Part shown: positions 49,495 through 60,063 of the stretch, one piece after another | How positions within the stretch are numbered: position 1 is the stretch's first letter | Layout of the letters: each line of letters opens with the position of its first letter | NCBI GenBank assembly: GCA_022575985.1 | Contig: JAKSXM010000246.1 | Location: forward strand, 12,604,001 to 12,668,000 | Source: Anagrus nilaparvatae | Taxonomy: Eukaryota > Arthropoda > Insecta > Hymenoptera > Mymaridae | Length of the DNA: 64,000 nucleotides | Reading direction: 5' to 3' | Translations under genes and position numbers: made by a program | Notes under the pieces: model-generated | What the model was told of the DNA's origin: nothing | What the model saw: only the letters and a program-made list of their open reading frames with translations | Database searches by the model: none

Positions 49495-49962
49495 AAAATG
49501 TATGTATGTATGAATGTGGGTAACCGGTGATATTTCACAACTATTGTAGTATTAAGACCTAATTTTTTTTTCAAACATTTTTTTATCAAAAAATCTCAAA
49601 CTATTTTTTTTTTTTTAATTTGGATGTAATACCTCATTTTTTTTCCATGAAAGTAGTACTATTTAGAAGTATCGTTTTTACTCGATATCTCGAATCTAAT
49701 AATTAATTTTTTGAAAATTTTTTTTTCCAAAATTTTTGTCACAATAAAATACAAGAAACACCAAATTTATTTTCTTTTTGGACGTAGTACCTAATTTATG
49801 TCTATAGGAGTACTAGTTTTAGGAACCACGCTTATAGTAAATTTTTAGATCTGTTACTTAATTTTTTCAAAATTTTTTTCTTAAAATTAAAAAAAAAATT
49901 ATAACCGGTTTGTGTAACTACACAACCAACGAACATGGAACATGTTTACTCATAATAGTAAT
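49495..49962. repeat. GGTTCCTCA-family block, inverted partial copy
   Basis: The sequence from 'gtgggtaaccggtgatatttcac' to 'atttttttcttaaaatt' is the reverse complement of parts of copy B (about 47820-48570), with the same 'ggtactacgtccaaaaa' units. It lies on the other side of the transposase fragment, so copy B and this block form an inverted pair around it. It ends next to CCGGTTTGTGTAACTACACA. Confidence 0.6.
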
Positions 49963-50700
49963 AAACCCAAAAACCAAAATTACTTTTTCTATTAATTGCT
50001 CTTTTTTGTACCTATCGAGAGAAACGACCACCTTCACTTAATAATTGTTTAAATTATAAATATTAAAAATTCTGACATAGAGAAAAAGATGCAAATTTTT
50101 TCTTGCCATAACAGGTTTCTTAAATGGTGGTTTTTAAAAGTAAATAAAAAAAAAATTTTTTTTTTAATCTGTTGCATAAATACAATACAATTTAAAAAGG
50201 ATATACCAACATTTCAAAAATTATGTTATTAATATCTTTCGATTGATTGAATATTTGACATAAAAAAAATATGTATTAGGTAAATAATAAAATTGAAGGG
50301 TGAGTTTTTAAAAATATCTTTTTCGAATAAATTCGTTATACTTGTTGTATTATTTGTTTCTTTATTTCGATTGTATACTTTGTTGTGTTTGATATCTTAA
50401 GTATTAAATAAGAATTTTTTTGTATTATGTAATAAATTTAATTTTTTTTTTTATTTCAAACCTGTTGTTTAAGTTTTATCAACAAATTTTTATCAAATGT
50501 ACTTAAAAATTGTCAGTTTCGATGAACAAGTCAAAATATTAACTATTATCAATCAAACGAATTAAAATTTATGATAAAATAAAAAAATATGTTTTTAATT
50601 TTCCTACTAATATCGTCGTCTAGCAGTTTAATATTTAATTTTTCATAACTCGTTTTGTAAGAACAAAAATAATATCACTTTACTGATATACGCAATAATA
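49963..50700. other. Upstream flank of the vanin-like gene
   Basis: AT-rich sequence with no recognised gene. It presumably contains the promoter of the plus-strand gene that starts at 50701; no distinct TATA box was singled out. Confidence 0.35.
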
Positions 50701-52674
50701 ATGTTTGTGAATTGGATAGTGCTCACGATTTTATTTCCAAAATTTGCATTACAGGTTATTTAAAGATTTTAAAATATTAAAAAAAATAAATAAATTTTAA
50801 AATTAATTAATTTTTAGAAATCGACACCCGAATCATTAAGTTATATTGGAGGTGTTGTTGAGTATAATCCTATCACCAAAGGGACAGAACAAGAAATTCT
50901 AGATTTGAATACTAAAAATTATGAAAAATTTATTAAAAAGGCCGCTGAAAATGTCAGTAAATCATTTAAAATTATCAATTTCAGAGACTAATATTTCTGA
51001 ATTTATTTTAGCATGTAGACATTTTGGTTTTTCCAGAATCAGTTTTTGTAGAAATTGATAAATGTAACAAAAAAACAAAATTTTCTTCAATTTTACCAGA
51101 TCCAAAAGACAATATCGTCCCCTGCAATAATGAGACTTTTAAATCTGTAAGTTATTTATTTATTTTAAAATTTTACCTAATTTAATTAAATTTTTTTTTT
51201 TAATTAAGTCAGTACAAAAAGTATCATGCTTAGCTAAAAAGCACAAAATTTATGTAGTTATGAATCATCAAGAAAAAGCTAACTGTGAAGATAGGACTGA
51301 TTGTAAAAAAGATGAAATTTTGATTTACAATACAAACATCGTGTTCGATAGAAATGGCCAAATTGTTGCTCGCTATAGAAAATTTAATCTATATGGGGAA
51401 AAGGGTACAAACATAACCGAGAAACCGGAGATCTCAATGTTTACATCAGATTTTAATGTGACATTTGGAAATATTATTTGTTTTGATATAATTTTCGATA
51501 CTCCAGCCTTGGCTTTAACGAAAAAATTTAACGTCTCAGATATTATTCACTCTACAGATTATTACGCCTTCTCTCCTTTCTATTATTCAAATAGTGTTCA
51601 GGCTTCCTGGTCCTATGCAAGCAATGTTAATTTACTTTCCTCTGGAATTAACAATCCAAAATTTGGTTCTGGAGGTACGTTAAACAATAAATTGATATCT
51701 TATGATAAAAAATGAATTTTTATTTAAATTCACAGGAAGCGGTATCTACTTTGGTACAAACGGTCCTAATAACGCATTTTTTTCAAAAAATGTATCAAAC
51801 AAGTTAATAGTATCTAAAGTACCAAAAATAATCAATGGAGTAAGAGCAGAAAATGTGGACCCAAAATATAATAAGATATTTGATTTATCATCTGAAATTT
51901 TAACCTCAAACTCAAATGAAACAAACGATTTTCAGTTCTTTAAAGAAAACATGCAAGCTTATAACACTGAGTTTATAGATTTAACTTCCACATTTATAAA
52001 TCAAAATATTTGCAAAGGTCAATTCTGTTGCAGTTTTCAATTAGAGTACAATTTCGATAAAAACTTTTTGAATCGAACAGAAATAAATTTTTATAAGTAA
52101 TAAATCCAATAAAATTTGATAAATTATCAAAAATCATATTATTAATTTTATCACATTTTTTAGGTACAGATTAATTGTTACAGATGGAGTAACACATTCA
52201 TCTGGCTTTATAATCTCAGCCAAAGTATGTGGTATCATAGCTTGTAAAAATGATGATGTAGATAGCTGTACAGAATTCATAGAAAAAAATCTTGTTGAAC
52301 CAGTTACCTTCAAAAAAATCAATATATTAGTTATAAAACAAAAATATAATGAATCTCTTTTCTTTGTACCAATGACTTCGACACGAGAGTTACTGCCACT
52401 GAATCCATCAGATTTTATGTTCGATTCAGCAAAAGTAGAAATGAGTTTAACAAAAAATATTTCAAACTTGCAGAATTTTCTTTTACATTATATATATCCA
52501 AAAGAATTATTTGTCAAAGAAGAAACTGAAAACCACACGAGAATTGAAAATGGAAGACCTATTGTAATAACAGTTAAAAATTTCATAAATTGTTTGTGCG
52601 AAAACAGGAATATTTCTTTTTATATCTTGATTTCTATTTGCAGTATTTTTATATCAATAATTGTATTTAAATAA
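50701..52674 (+). CDS. Vanin-like protein (biotinidase/vanin branch of the nitrilase family), 553 aa
   Basis: Six exons join in frame: 50701-50754, 50818-50952, 51012-51146, 51209-51674, 51736-52096 and 52164-52674. Introns are 59-67 bp, GT-AG; the second donor is the weak GTCAGT. Exon 1 encodes a signal peptide (MFVNWIVLTILFPKFALQ). The Glu-Lys-Cys triad of nitrilases is intact: Glu72 in VFPESVF, Lys166 in RYRKFNLYGE and Cys199 in NIICFDIIF. After about residue 300 comes the vanin C-terminal domain, with a CC pair in GQFCCSF. The last 20 residues are hydrophobic, so the protein is likely GPI-anchored or membrane-bound at the cell surface. Vanins hydrolyse pantetheine, biotinidases biocytin; which amide this one cuts cannot be told. 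No frame break is seen. Confidence 0.93.
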
Positions 52675-52683
52675 TTACCGTTA

Positions 52684-53043
52684 TACTGCAAAGAGAGATA
52701 AAGATACGTTTATATTAGTATGCGTGTATCACATATGCGCTAAAGGACCACGTTTTCTGCACGCACGACGCCGACAGCAGCGAAGTTGCCGGTCTCTTAT
52801 TTCTACACGACGCGCGCTCGTTCTTCTTGCTCTATAAATCTCGTACAAAAGAGATCGCGTTCTTTGTTAAGACTTTATCATTTTTAGAAAACGTGCTCCT
52901 TTTGCATTGTAATTATGTAAACCGTTTTATTAGTTTAAATCAAATAAATATTAAACTTTCAAGTGGAATTCACACAAATCATCTTTTTATTTTATAATTC
53001 AGTCTAATACTTTCCTTTAAAAAACCTATTAAAATTCATTAAC
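52684..53043 (+). repeat. Probable 5' LTR of a BEL/Pao element
   Basis: A less AT-rich segment starts near TACTGCAAAGAGAG, contains a CTCTATAAATCTCG box (52830-52843) and ends CATTAACA. It is followed directly by TTTTGGTGCCGGAAAACCCG, a BEL/Pao-type primer-binding region. The exact left edge is uncertain because no second LTR lies in the window. It begins just 10 bases after the vanin-like stop codon, so it may supply or disturb the 3' end of that gene. Confidence 0.65.
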
Positions 53044-53063
53044 ATTTTGGTGCCGGAAAACCC
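53044..53063 (+). other. BEL/Pao-type primer-binding site
   Basis: TTTGGTGCCGGAAAACCCG directly follows the LTR end ACA. It resembles the TTTGGTGCCGAAACCCGGGA pattern of insect BEL elements, with a small internal change. Confidence 0.6.
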
Positions 53064-53289
53064 GCTTATAAAGCAGTGGTAAAATACCGGTTAATAACAG
53101 TTCTTCAACAAAATAAAAAAAAACAGTGAATTTCCAGTGTTCTAATTATTAATTACAGTGAAAAAATAAGTGCCGATTATTGAATTACGTATTGCAAAAA
53201 GTTATGTGATAATCACATGGTGATTTAAGTTTACAAAAAATTTTAAGGACCACAACTAAATCATTTTTAATAAAAATATTTAAAAAAAT

Positions 53290-55046
53290 AACAAAAAACG
53301 CTGCCAAGTAATTGGCACTATGGTTCCTCATTAGCAATAAGAAAATATTGTCAATGTTCTATTTTACCTAATAAAAAATTAAAATATTAGAATAATTGTG
53401 CCAGATATTCTAAATTTAATAAAGAAAGTGGATAAACTTTCCCCTGATACCCAAAAAATTTTCAAAACTCATAATTCCAGATATTAATACTTTCAGAGAA
53501 ATAAAATTGGCACTACGTCAATAAAAAGATAATATTTTTTTAATTAATTAAATGGAATTATTGGTCTTTACGAACAAATGATGTTAAATAATTTTTAATT
53601 TTTACTACTAAACGTGGTATACATTTAAATACTCAACGTAGTAAATATCAAATATTTTTGTAAAAAATTATTGAAAATTTTTTTATCAATTTTCAATAAT
53701 TTTTTGGATCTAAATATTGTGTAATGATATTATAAACACAAATAAATTGCAAAAAGTGGTATTAATAAATATTTCTCAAATCGAAAAAAATGCCAGAGCC
53801 GGTGGGACTAGTAAAAATTAAAAATTATTTAACATCATTTGTTCGTAAAGACCAATAATTCCATTTAATTAATTATTAAAATATAACGAACGATAAAAAT
53901 TAAAATTTATAATAATATTTTTTTAACTTTTTAATGTAAAAAATTTTAAAAAAAAATTTAGAAAAATTACGTATCAGATGGAGAAATCCTTTACAAACGA
54001 TAATTCTAGATATTCGTACTTTCATAGGAAAAAATTAAGTATTACGTCCTAAAATAAAAAAAATTTTGGCGGTTTTTGTATTTTTTGGCGACAAAAATTT
54101 TGAGAAAAAAATTAAAAAAAAATTAAGTATCAGGTCCAAAAAATTACTATAAATGATATTTCTAAAACTAGTACTTCCACAGAAATAAATTAAGTACTGC
54201 GTCCATAAAGAAAAAAAAAATTGGTATTTTTTGTATTTTTTGGTGAAAAAAATTTTGAAAAAAAAATTTTCAATAAATAAATTATAAGATTCGAGATATC
54301 GAGTAAAAACGATACTTCTAGATATCAGTACTTTCATGGAAAAAAATGAGGTACTACGTCAATAAAGAAAAAAAATTATGGTATTTTTTAAATTATTTTA
54401 TGTTAAAAATTAAAAAAAAAAATTTAGAAAAATTACGTATCAGATGGAGAAATCCTTTACAAACGATAATTCTAGATATTCGTACTTTCATAGGAAAAAA
54501 TTAAGTATGACGTCCTAAAATTAAAAAAAATTTTGGCGTTTTTTGTATTTTTTGGCGACAAAAATTTTGACAAAAAAATTAAAAAAAAATTAAGTATTAG
54601 GTCCAAAAAATTACAATAAACGATATTTCTAAAACTAGTACTTCCATGGAAATAAATTAGGTACTACGTCCAAAAAGAAAAAAAAAATTGGTATTTTTTG
54701 TATTTTTTTGTGAAAAAAATTTTCAGATAATTAAGTATCCGATTTGAGATATAATATGAAAACCATACTTTCAAAAATAAGTACTTTCATGGAAATAAAT
54801 GAGGTATTACATCCAAATTAAAAAAAAAAAGTACCTCAAGCTTTTTTGGTGAAAAAATTTTTGAAAAAAAAATTAGGTCTTAATTCCATAATGTTTGAGA
54901 AATATCAGCGATTACATACGTACGTACACACACACACACACACATACAGACTTTTTTTAAAAACCGATTTTTTAGCTTCCTGGGGTGCCAAAACGTGCTT
55001 ATATGCTAAAATATCAGAAAACAAAATTTGATTCTATGAGGAACCA
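53290..55046. mobile_element. GGTTCCTCA repeat, copy C
   Basis: Left edge CGCTGCCAAGTAATTGGCAC, TATGGTTCCTCATTAGCAAT, nearly identical to copy A; right edge TTCTATGAGGAACCA. The interior holds four to five units of about 250-300 bp with 'gatattcgtactttcat', 'tactacgtcc' and 'ttttggcgacaaaaattttg'. It closes with a CA microsatellite (54925-54944) and 'gccaaaacgtgcttatatgc'. An inverted pair around 53540-53870 (TTAATTAAATGGAATTATTG facing CAATAATTCCATTTAATTAA) marks a further small palindromic insert. No coding. Confidence 0.65.
53540..53880. repeat. Small palindromic insert in copy C
   Basis: TTAATTAATTAAATGGAATT (from about 53540) and AATTCCATTTAATTAATTA (to about 53875) face each other. GTCTTTACGAACAAATGATG pairs with its complement just inside, around a centre near 53705. 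The inner hairpin TTATTGAAAATT...AATTTTCAATAA is also clear. A MITE of about 340 bp. Confidence 0.65.
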
Positions 55047-55406
55047 AAAAAATTTTCAGTTGCATCGCAGGGTCAAGAAAATTTTTTATTTTAAAGTGTA
55101 CTTTTTTCAAAATTAGAATAATTCCGGCCATTTTGCTGTAAAAAATAATCTTTGGTAACGAAGAAGAATCGTGAGATCATCAACAGTCAATAATAACAAG
55201 GAGCACCGGTAGACCAATAACAACGCAAAGAAACGACCAATAGAATTGCAGAGAACCGATCGACCAATAAGAGATGAGATTTTTACTTGGCGCCAACTAT
55301 ATACACGGCGTTAAGACCTACTAAAACGAATAAAACATCGAAGATTTGGTAACATTGTATCGTTCTTTATTTTTATTCTCTTCTCTTTCAAAATTATTTA
55401 TCATAA
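55047..55406. other. Segment between two insertions, LTR-like in composition
   Basis: It is less AT-rich than its surroundings, with repeated 'gaccaataa' pieces (55212, 55237, 55264) that could be protein-binding sites, and ends CATAACA. It could be part of the BEL/Pao leader or a separate LTR fragment. No primer site follows it. Confidence 0.3.
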
Positions 55407-56409
55407 CACAGGCCCACAAAAAAAAAAGTCAAAACCCAGAAGGTAGACCTGACTAACTTTACGTTTTTTTGGTGTTCTAAATCCAAATTTTCCATCCAAA
55501 ATTCGATCTGATTGTCCAGTTTCCCCCCAGCGCCCCTTAGCACCACCCAGCACCCCCCTGGGGGGGGGGTTAAATAAGCTTTTTATAAAAATTTAAAATT
55601 AGTGCAATTAGATATTTTGGTGTAAAATTACTAAAAATATTTATTCAAACTGTTTTCGAACTACATATTAGCCCCTAAAGCACCCCTAGTATCAGTAACT
55701 AGACCCCCTAGGGGTCAAAAACTGATTTTAGTAAAAAATGAAAACTAATATAAATTCTTTGGTCTTTTTTTTAGTAAAACTAAAAATATTTATGCAATTA
55801 TTTGTCAACTCCCGGTGAACCCTTGAAATACCCCTAGTATCGGTTACCATACCCCCAAGGGGTCAGAAACTGATTTTTAGTAAAAAATTAAAATTAGTGC
55901 ATATTCTTTGGTGTTTTGGTGTAGGAAAATTTCGATCATTTATACAAACCTTGTATGAGCCCATAGACCTCACCCACTCGATGTTGGTCACCACTCTTCT
56001 AGGGGTCAAATACTAGTACCCCTAGTAACAGTAACTAGACCCCCTAGGGGTCGAAAACGGATTTTTAATAAAAAATTAAAATTAGTGCAAATTCATTGGT
56101 ATTTTGGTTTAGGAAAATTCAAATCATTTATGCAAACCTATTTTAAACCTCATATGAGTCCTTAGACCTCGCCCACTTGATGTTAGTCACCACAACTCTA
56201 GGGTTCAAATACTAGTTATTTGTAAGATTTCAATTTTAATGCATATTTCTAGCTATTTTGGAGTATGTAATGAAAAAATGTTTATGAGAACTCTTTTAAA
56301 TACTCATTTCAGGCAAAATTCAATTCTAGTTCATATGTTAGGTGGTCAAAAATTCGTTCTTCATAAAAATTTAATATAAATTGCAAAATATTGGGAAATT
56401 TGGTATACG

Positions 56410-56605
56410 AAAAATTTTAATGATGAGTACTCTTTTACTTTTAAAAGACCTTCTAAGTTTACAAGATGCTTTTCTTTACAATTTTATTACGCTTTTTACA
56501 TTCTCTTCTTCCTCGCTGTCTTCTGATAAATCTTTTGTCCCACCTACATTGATATCGCTTTTCCGTTACCTTAATGTCCTGTTGGAAGCTTTTACCCTGT
56601 TCCTC
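56410..56605 (-). pseudogene. Inverted duplicate of the 3' end of the foldback element's gene
   Basis: Read on the minus strand this gives GDYSEEQGKSFQQDIKV and EKRYQCRWDKR, matching GDYSEEQGERFHQDIKV and EKRYQGRWDER of the gene at 56633-57673. The next piece, including WSLK, is missing by a deletion. The copy shows that the left arm was formed by inverted duplication of the right end, including coding sequence. Confidence 0.85.
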
Positions 56606-56632
56606 ACTGTAGTCACCTAAATTGAGAGTGAT

Positions 56633-57673
56633 ATGAATGTTAGTGAGAATTCAACTGTTAATGAAAGTGAAATGGATGTTAGTGAGGATGCACAAGAGTC
56701 AGAAAGTGACATGGATGTTGAAGACGATTCTGAAGATTGTTGCAGTACGGACAGTGATTCTGAAAGTGATGAAGATTTTAATAATAGCAAAAAAGAGAGA
56801 CCTATAAGACCATGGAATCAAGCAAAATTAAATGACATTGTCAGAAACTTAATTAAATACCAATAGCCCATTCTGTAAATATGTCAGAAGAATATGAAAC
56901 AATGAAATTTATTCTTGAAAAAATAAAGTATAAGGATCACAATTGGAAAATTTGCGGGGATTTGAAAATAATATCTATCTTGTAAGGGCAAAAGGCAGGT
57001 TTTACTAAGTATTCATGCTTTTTGTGTATGTTTGACAGTCGCGAACGCCAGAATCATTATATAAATAAGGAATGGCCTGTTCGAAGTTCCTTAACTCCAG
57101 GTACAGCAAACATTATCCATGAACCCTTAGTACCCCCTCAGAATGTGCTTCTCCCTCCCCTCAAGCAGTTCGTCAGAGCATTAGATAGAAAAGTGAGTAA
57201 AGCATAAAAGTATATACAGCAAAAATTCCCGAAAAAAACAGACGCTAAGATTAAAGCTTGATGGTCCTGAAATTCGCAAACTTTTTCGAGACACTGAGTT
57301 CATAAAATGCATGGAGAGTAAAGAGAAAAATGCTTGGGCGAGTTTCAAATTTGTATCTGAAAATTTTTTAGGTAATCACAAAAGTGAAAATTACAAAGAG
57401 GAAATGAAAAAGTTGCTTAAAAATTATAGAGAGCTTGGATGCCTAATGAATGTAAAACTGCACTATCTTGAAAAACATGTAGATTATTTCCCGAGCAATT
57501 TAGGCGACTACAGTGAAGAACAGGGTGAAAGATTCCACCAGGATATTAAGGTAATAGAAAAGCGATATCAAGGTAGGTGGGATGAAAGAATGTTGGCTGA
57601 CTATTGTTGGAGTTTAAAAAGAGATTTATCAGAAGACAGCGACGAAGAAGAATATGTAAAACAGGAAAAATAA
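56633..57673 (+). pseudogene. Decayed transposon-borne gene of an unassigned arthropod family
   Basis: The first frame (56633-56866) starts MNVSENSTVNESEMDVSEDA and is a long acidic Ser/Asp/Glu region ending PWNQAKLNDIVRNLIKYQ. After stops and small frameshifts the similarity continues: HNWKICGDLKIIS (about 56938-56975), CFLCMFDSRERQNHYINKEW (57017-57076), ALDRKVSKA (57179-57205). Then comes an intact frame 57311-57673 with LGDYSEEQGERFHQDI and RYQGRWDERMLADYCWSLKR. Proteins with this layout are common in arthropod genomes as repetitive, unnamed proteins (family knowledge, not a search). The CFLC piece suggests a zinc-binding site. The function is unknown; its place in the element suggests a transposition role. 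Confidence 0.65.
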
Positions 57674-58540
57674 TTGAAAAGAAAAGCCCCTTGTAAACTT
57701 AGAAGATCATTTAAAAGTAAGAGAGTACGTCATCATAAAAATTTGTCGTAAATAAATACCAAATGTCCAAATATTTTGCAATTTATATAAAATTTTTATA
57801 AAGCACGAATTTTTCACCATCTTACAAATGAGCTAGAATTGGATTTGTGCCTGAAATGAGTATTTAAAATATTTCTCATAAATATTTGTTTATTACATAC
57901 TCCGAAATAGCTAGAAATATGCATTAAAATTGAAATCTTACAAAAAACCAGTATGTGACCCCTAGAAGAGTGGTGACCAACAGCGAGTGGGTGAGGTCTA
58001 TGGGCTCATACGACGTTTGCATAAATGATTTAAATTTTCCGACACCAAAACACCAAAGAATATGTGCTAATTTTAATTTTTTACTAAAAATCAGTTTCTG
58101 ACCCCTTGGGGGTATGGTAACCGATACTAGGGGTATTTCAGGGGTTCACCGGGAGTTGACAAATAATTGCATAAATATTTTTAGTTTTCCTAGAAAAAAG
58201 ACCAAAGAATTTACATTAGTTTTCATTTTTTACTAAAATCAGTTTTTGACCCCTAGGGGGTCTAGTTATTGATACTAGGGGTGCTTTAGGGGCTAATATG
58301 GAGTTCGAAAACAGTTTGCATAAATGTTTTTAGTAATTTTACACCAAAATATCTAAGAATATGCACTAATTTTAAATTTTTATAGAAAACTTATTTTTAA
58401 CCCCCCCAGGGGGGTGCTGGGGGGAAATTGGACAATCAAATCGAATTTTGGATGGAAAATTTGGATTTAGAACACCAAAAAACGTAAAGTTAGTCAGGTC
58501 TACCTTATGGGTTTTGACTTTTTTTTTTGTGGGCCTGTGT

Positions 58541-58901
58541 AATTATTAAATAATGAGAAGTTGAATACAGATTATTAAAAAAAAAAAAAATGTTAATATA
58601 TTTTTTTGTCGATATCGAGAGTACATGGAGCAAGTATATGAAATAAATTCTCATTTATTTCTACAATTTTTTTGGTATTAAGGGAATATTGCATGATGCT
58701 CTACTTGCTCATTTATATGACGCACTTAGACACATGTAAGAAAACCTTAAGTGTTAAATTAATTGTTATCTTTATAAAAATAAGTACTTAAAAAATAAAA
58801 ATTTTAAAAAACTGTCGTATAAAAAGTTAGAAAAACTAAGAAAATTTAAAAATTTAAATCTATGGACTTTTATTGAATACACATTCGTATTTTCATGAAA
58901 A
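58541..58901. other. Leader region before the BEL/Pao gag
   Basis: AT-rich, no genes. It contains an imperfect inverted piece (GGAGCAAGTATATGAAATAA near 58628 and CTACTTGCTCATTTATATGA near 58700). No LTR end or primer-binding site is visible here, which supports the idea that the real 5' end lies further upstream. Confidence 0.35.
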
Positions 58902-59015
58902 ATGTCGCATACTGGAGTATCACTGGAGGAGCTCATCAGGGAGCAAATAAATCAGGGTGGCCTCATCACTCGCTTTCTAACCAATGTTGATAAGGTAGCA
59001 AAATCCTATTTGGAG

Positions 59016-59352
59016 ATAACCTAACCTAACTTAGGCTACCCTAGCCTAACTTAACTTTGCCTAACTTAGGTTAGCCTAGCCTAACTTAACTTCGCCTAAC
59101 TTAGGCTAGCTTAGTCATTTTTAAATCCAAACATGCTTCAGAATGACTTAAATCGCCAAGAAAACGAAAAAAAAAATTTCACAAAAAGTATACTAGACTC
59201 TTAAAACTTTAGATTTGAGTTTTATGAAAAATGGGTTCCAGCAATTGATAGAGAATTTAAAAACCCCCCGGATGGCAATTGGAAAATTTTTTATCCCCCC
59301 TTTTACCATGATTTTTGACTTATATCTCTTAAAATACCAACTAGAAAATAAA
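59016..59352. mobile_element. 337-bp insertion with CCTAACTTAGG tandem units
   Basis: It is flanked by an exact 8-bp direct repeat ATTTGGAG (59008-59015 and 59353-59360), and the gag frame is continuous when it is skipped. The left part is an array of CCTAACTTAGGCTAGCCTAA-type units (59018-59112), each itself palindromic (CCTAACTTAGG). The rest is AT-rich. No inverted termini are evident. An 8-bp duplication would fit hAT, but the class is open. Confidence 0.8.
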
Positions 59353-60063
59353 ATTTGGAGTTTTTGACGGCTAGGAAATCACTACGAGAAAAATACTTCG
59401 ATAACTATCATGATGGCCACAAAGCAATCTTCAGAGACCCAGAATGTGAAAAATCAGTCTACATCAAAGAAAATTTGTACGATGCAGTTGAATTAAGCTA
59501 CATGGAAACTCGTGAAGCCTTAGACACAAAAATCAAAGCATTGGGTCCAGAAGTACACTCAAGTAATGGAGGCAAGTTTTCAAGGTGCATGGGACGATCT
59601 TGCTAAAAGGTATGGAAATAAGCGCTTGCTACTTTTTCACCACATGAATAACTTATTGGATTTACAAGATTGTTCAGCAACAAATGCTCATGAAATCCAA
59701 CGAGTTTTAGACTTCTTTAAACAAACAGTAAGATCATTTGAGGCGTTAGGAATAGTGACGGCTAACTGGAATCATTGGCTAGTACTACTTCTGTCAAAAA
59801 AACTAGACTCAGAGTCAAGATTAAAATGGGAAACCTCGCAGACCAATGCATCGGAGTTTCCAGTTTTTGCAGTACTTGGTCAATTTTTGGAGAATCGGGC
59901 ACAAGTACTTGAAGCTGTGGACAAAGGATCATTGAAAGCGACAGGAGCTTCCAAAGCATCTGAGAAATCTTCTAACAAAGCGGAGACAGCCAAGCAAAAC
60001 AAAAAGCAAGTAAACGTTAGTACCACTCAAAAAAAAGGTAAAATCAAACAATTCTATTGTAAT

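Larger units (their letters stand above)
55407..58540. mobile_element. Foldback DNA transposon carrying an orphan gene (3.1 kb)
   Basis: It begins ACACAGGCCCACAAAAAAAA and ends with the inverted form TTTTTTTGTGGGCCTGTGT. Arms of about 0.8-1.0 kb pair with high identity, through repeated pieces such as 'gacccctagggggtcaaaaactgattt' and 'aaagcacccctagtatc'. The centre holds a decayed gene on the plus strand (56633-57673). On the left, 56410-56605 is an inverted copy of the 3' end of that gene. No clear target duplication was found. No known transposase motif was recognised, so the gene product is the best candidate for the element's own enzyme. Confidence 0.82.

Noticed and set aside
59018..59112. 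CCTAA-type repeats as an internal telomere tract
   Set aside because: The units are CCTAACTTAGG palindromes inside a small insertion with an 8-bp duplication; not a run of the insect telomere unit TTAGG.
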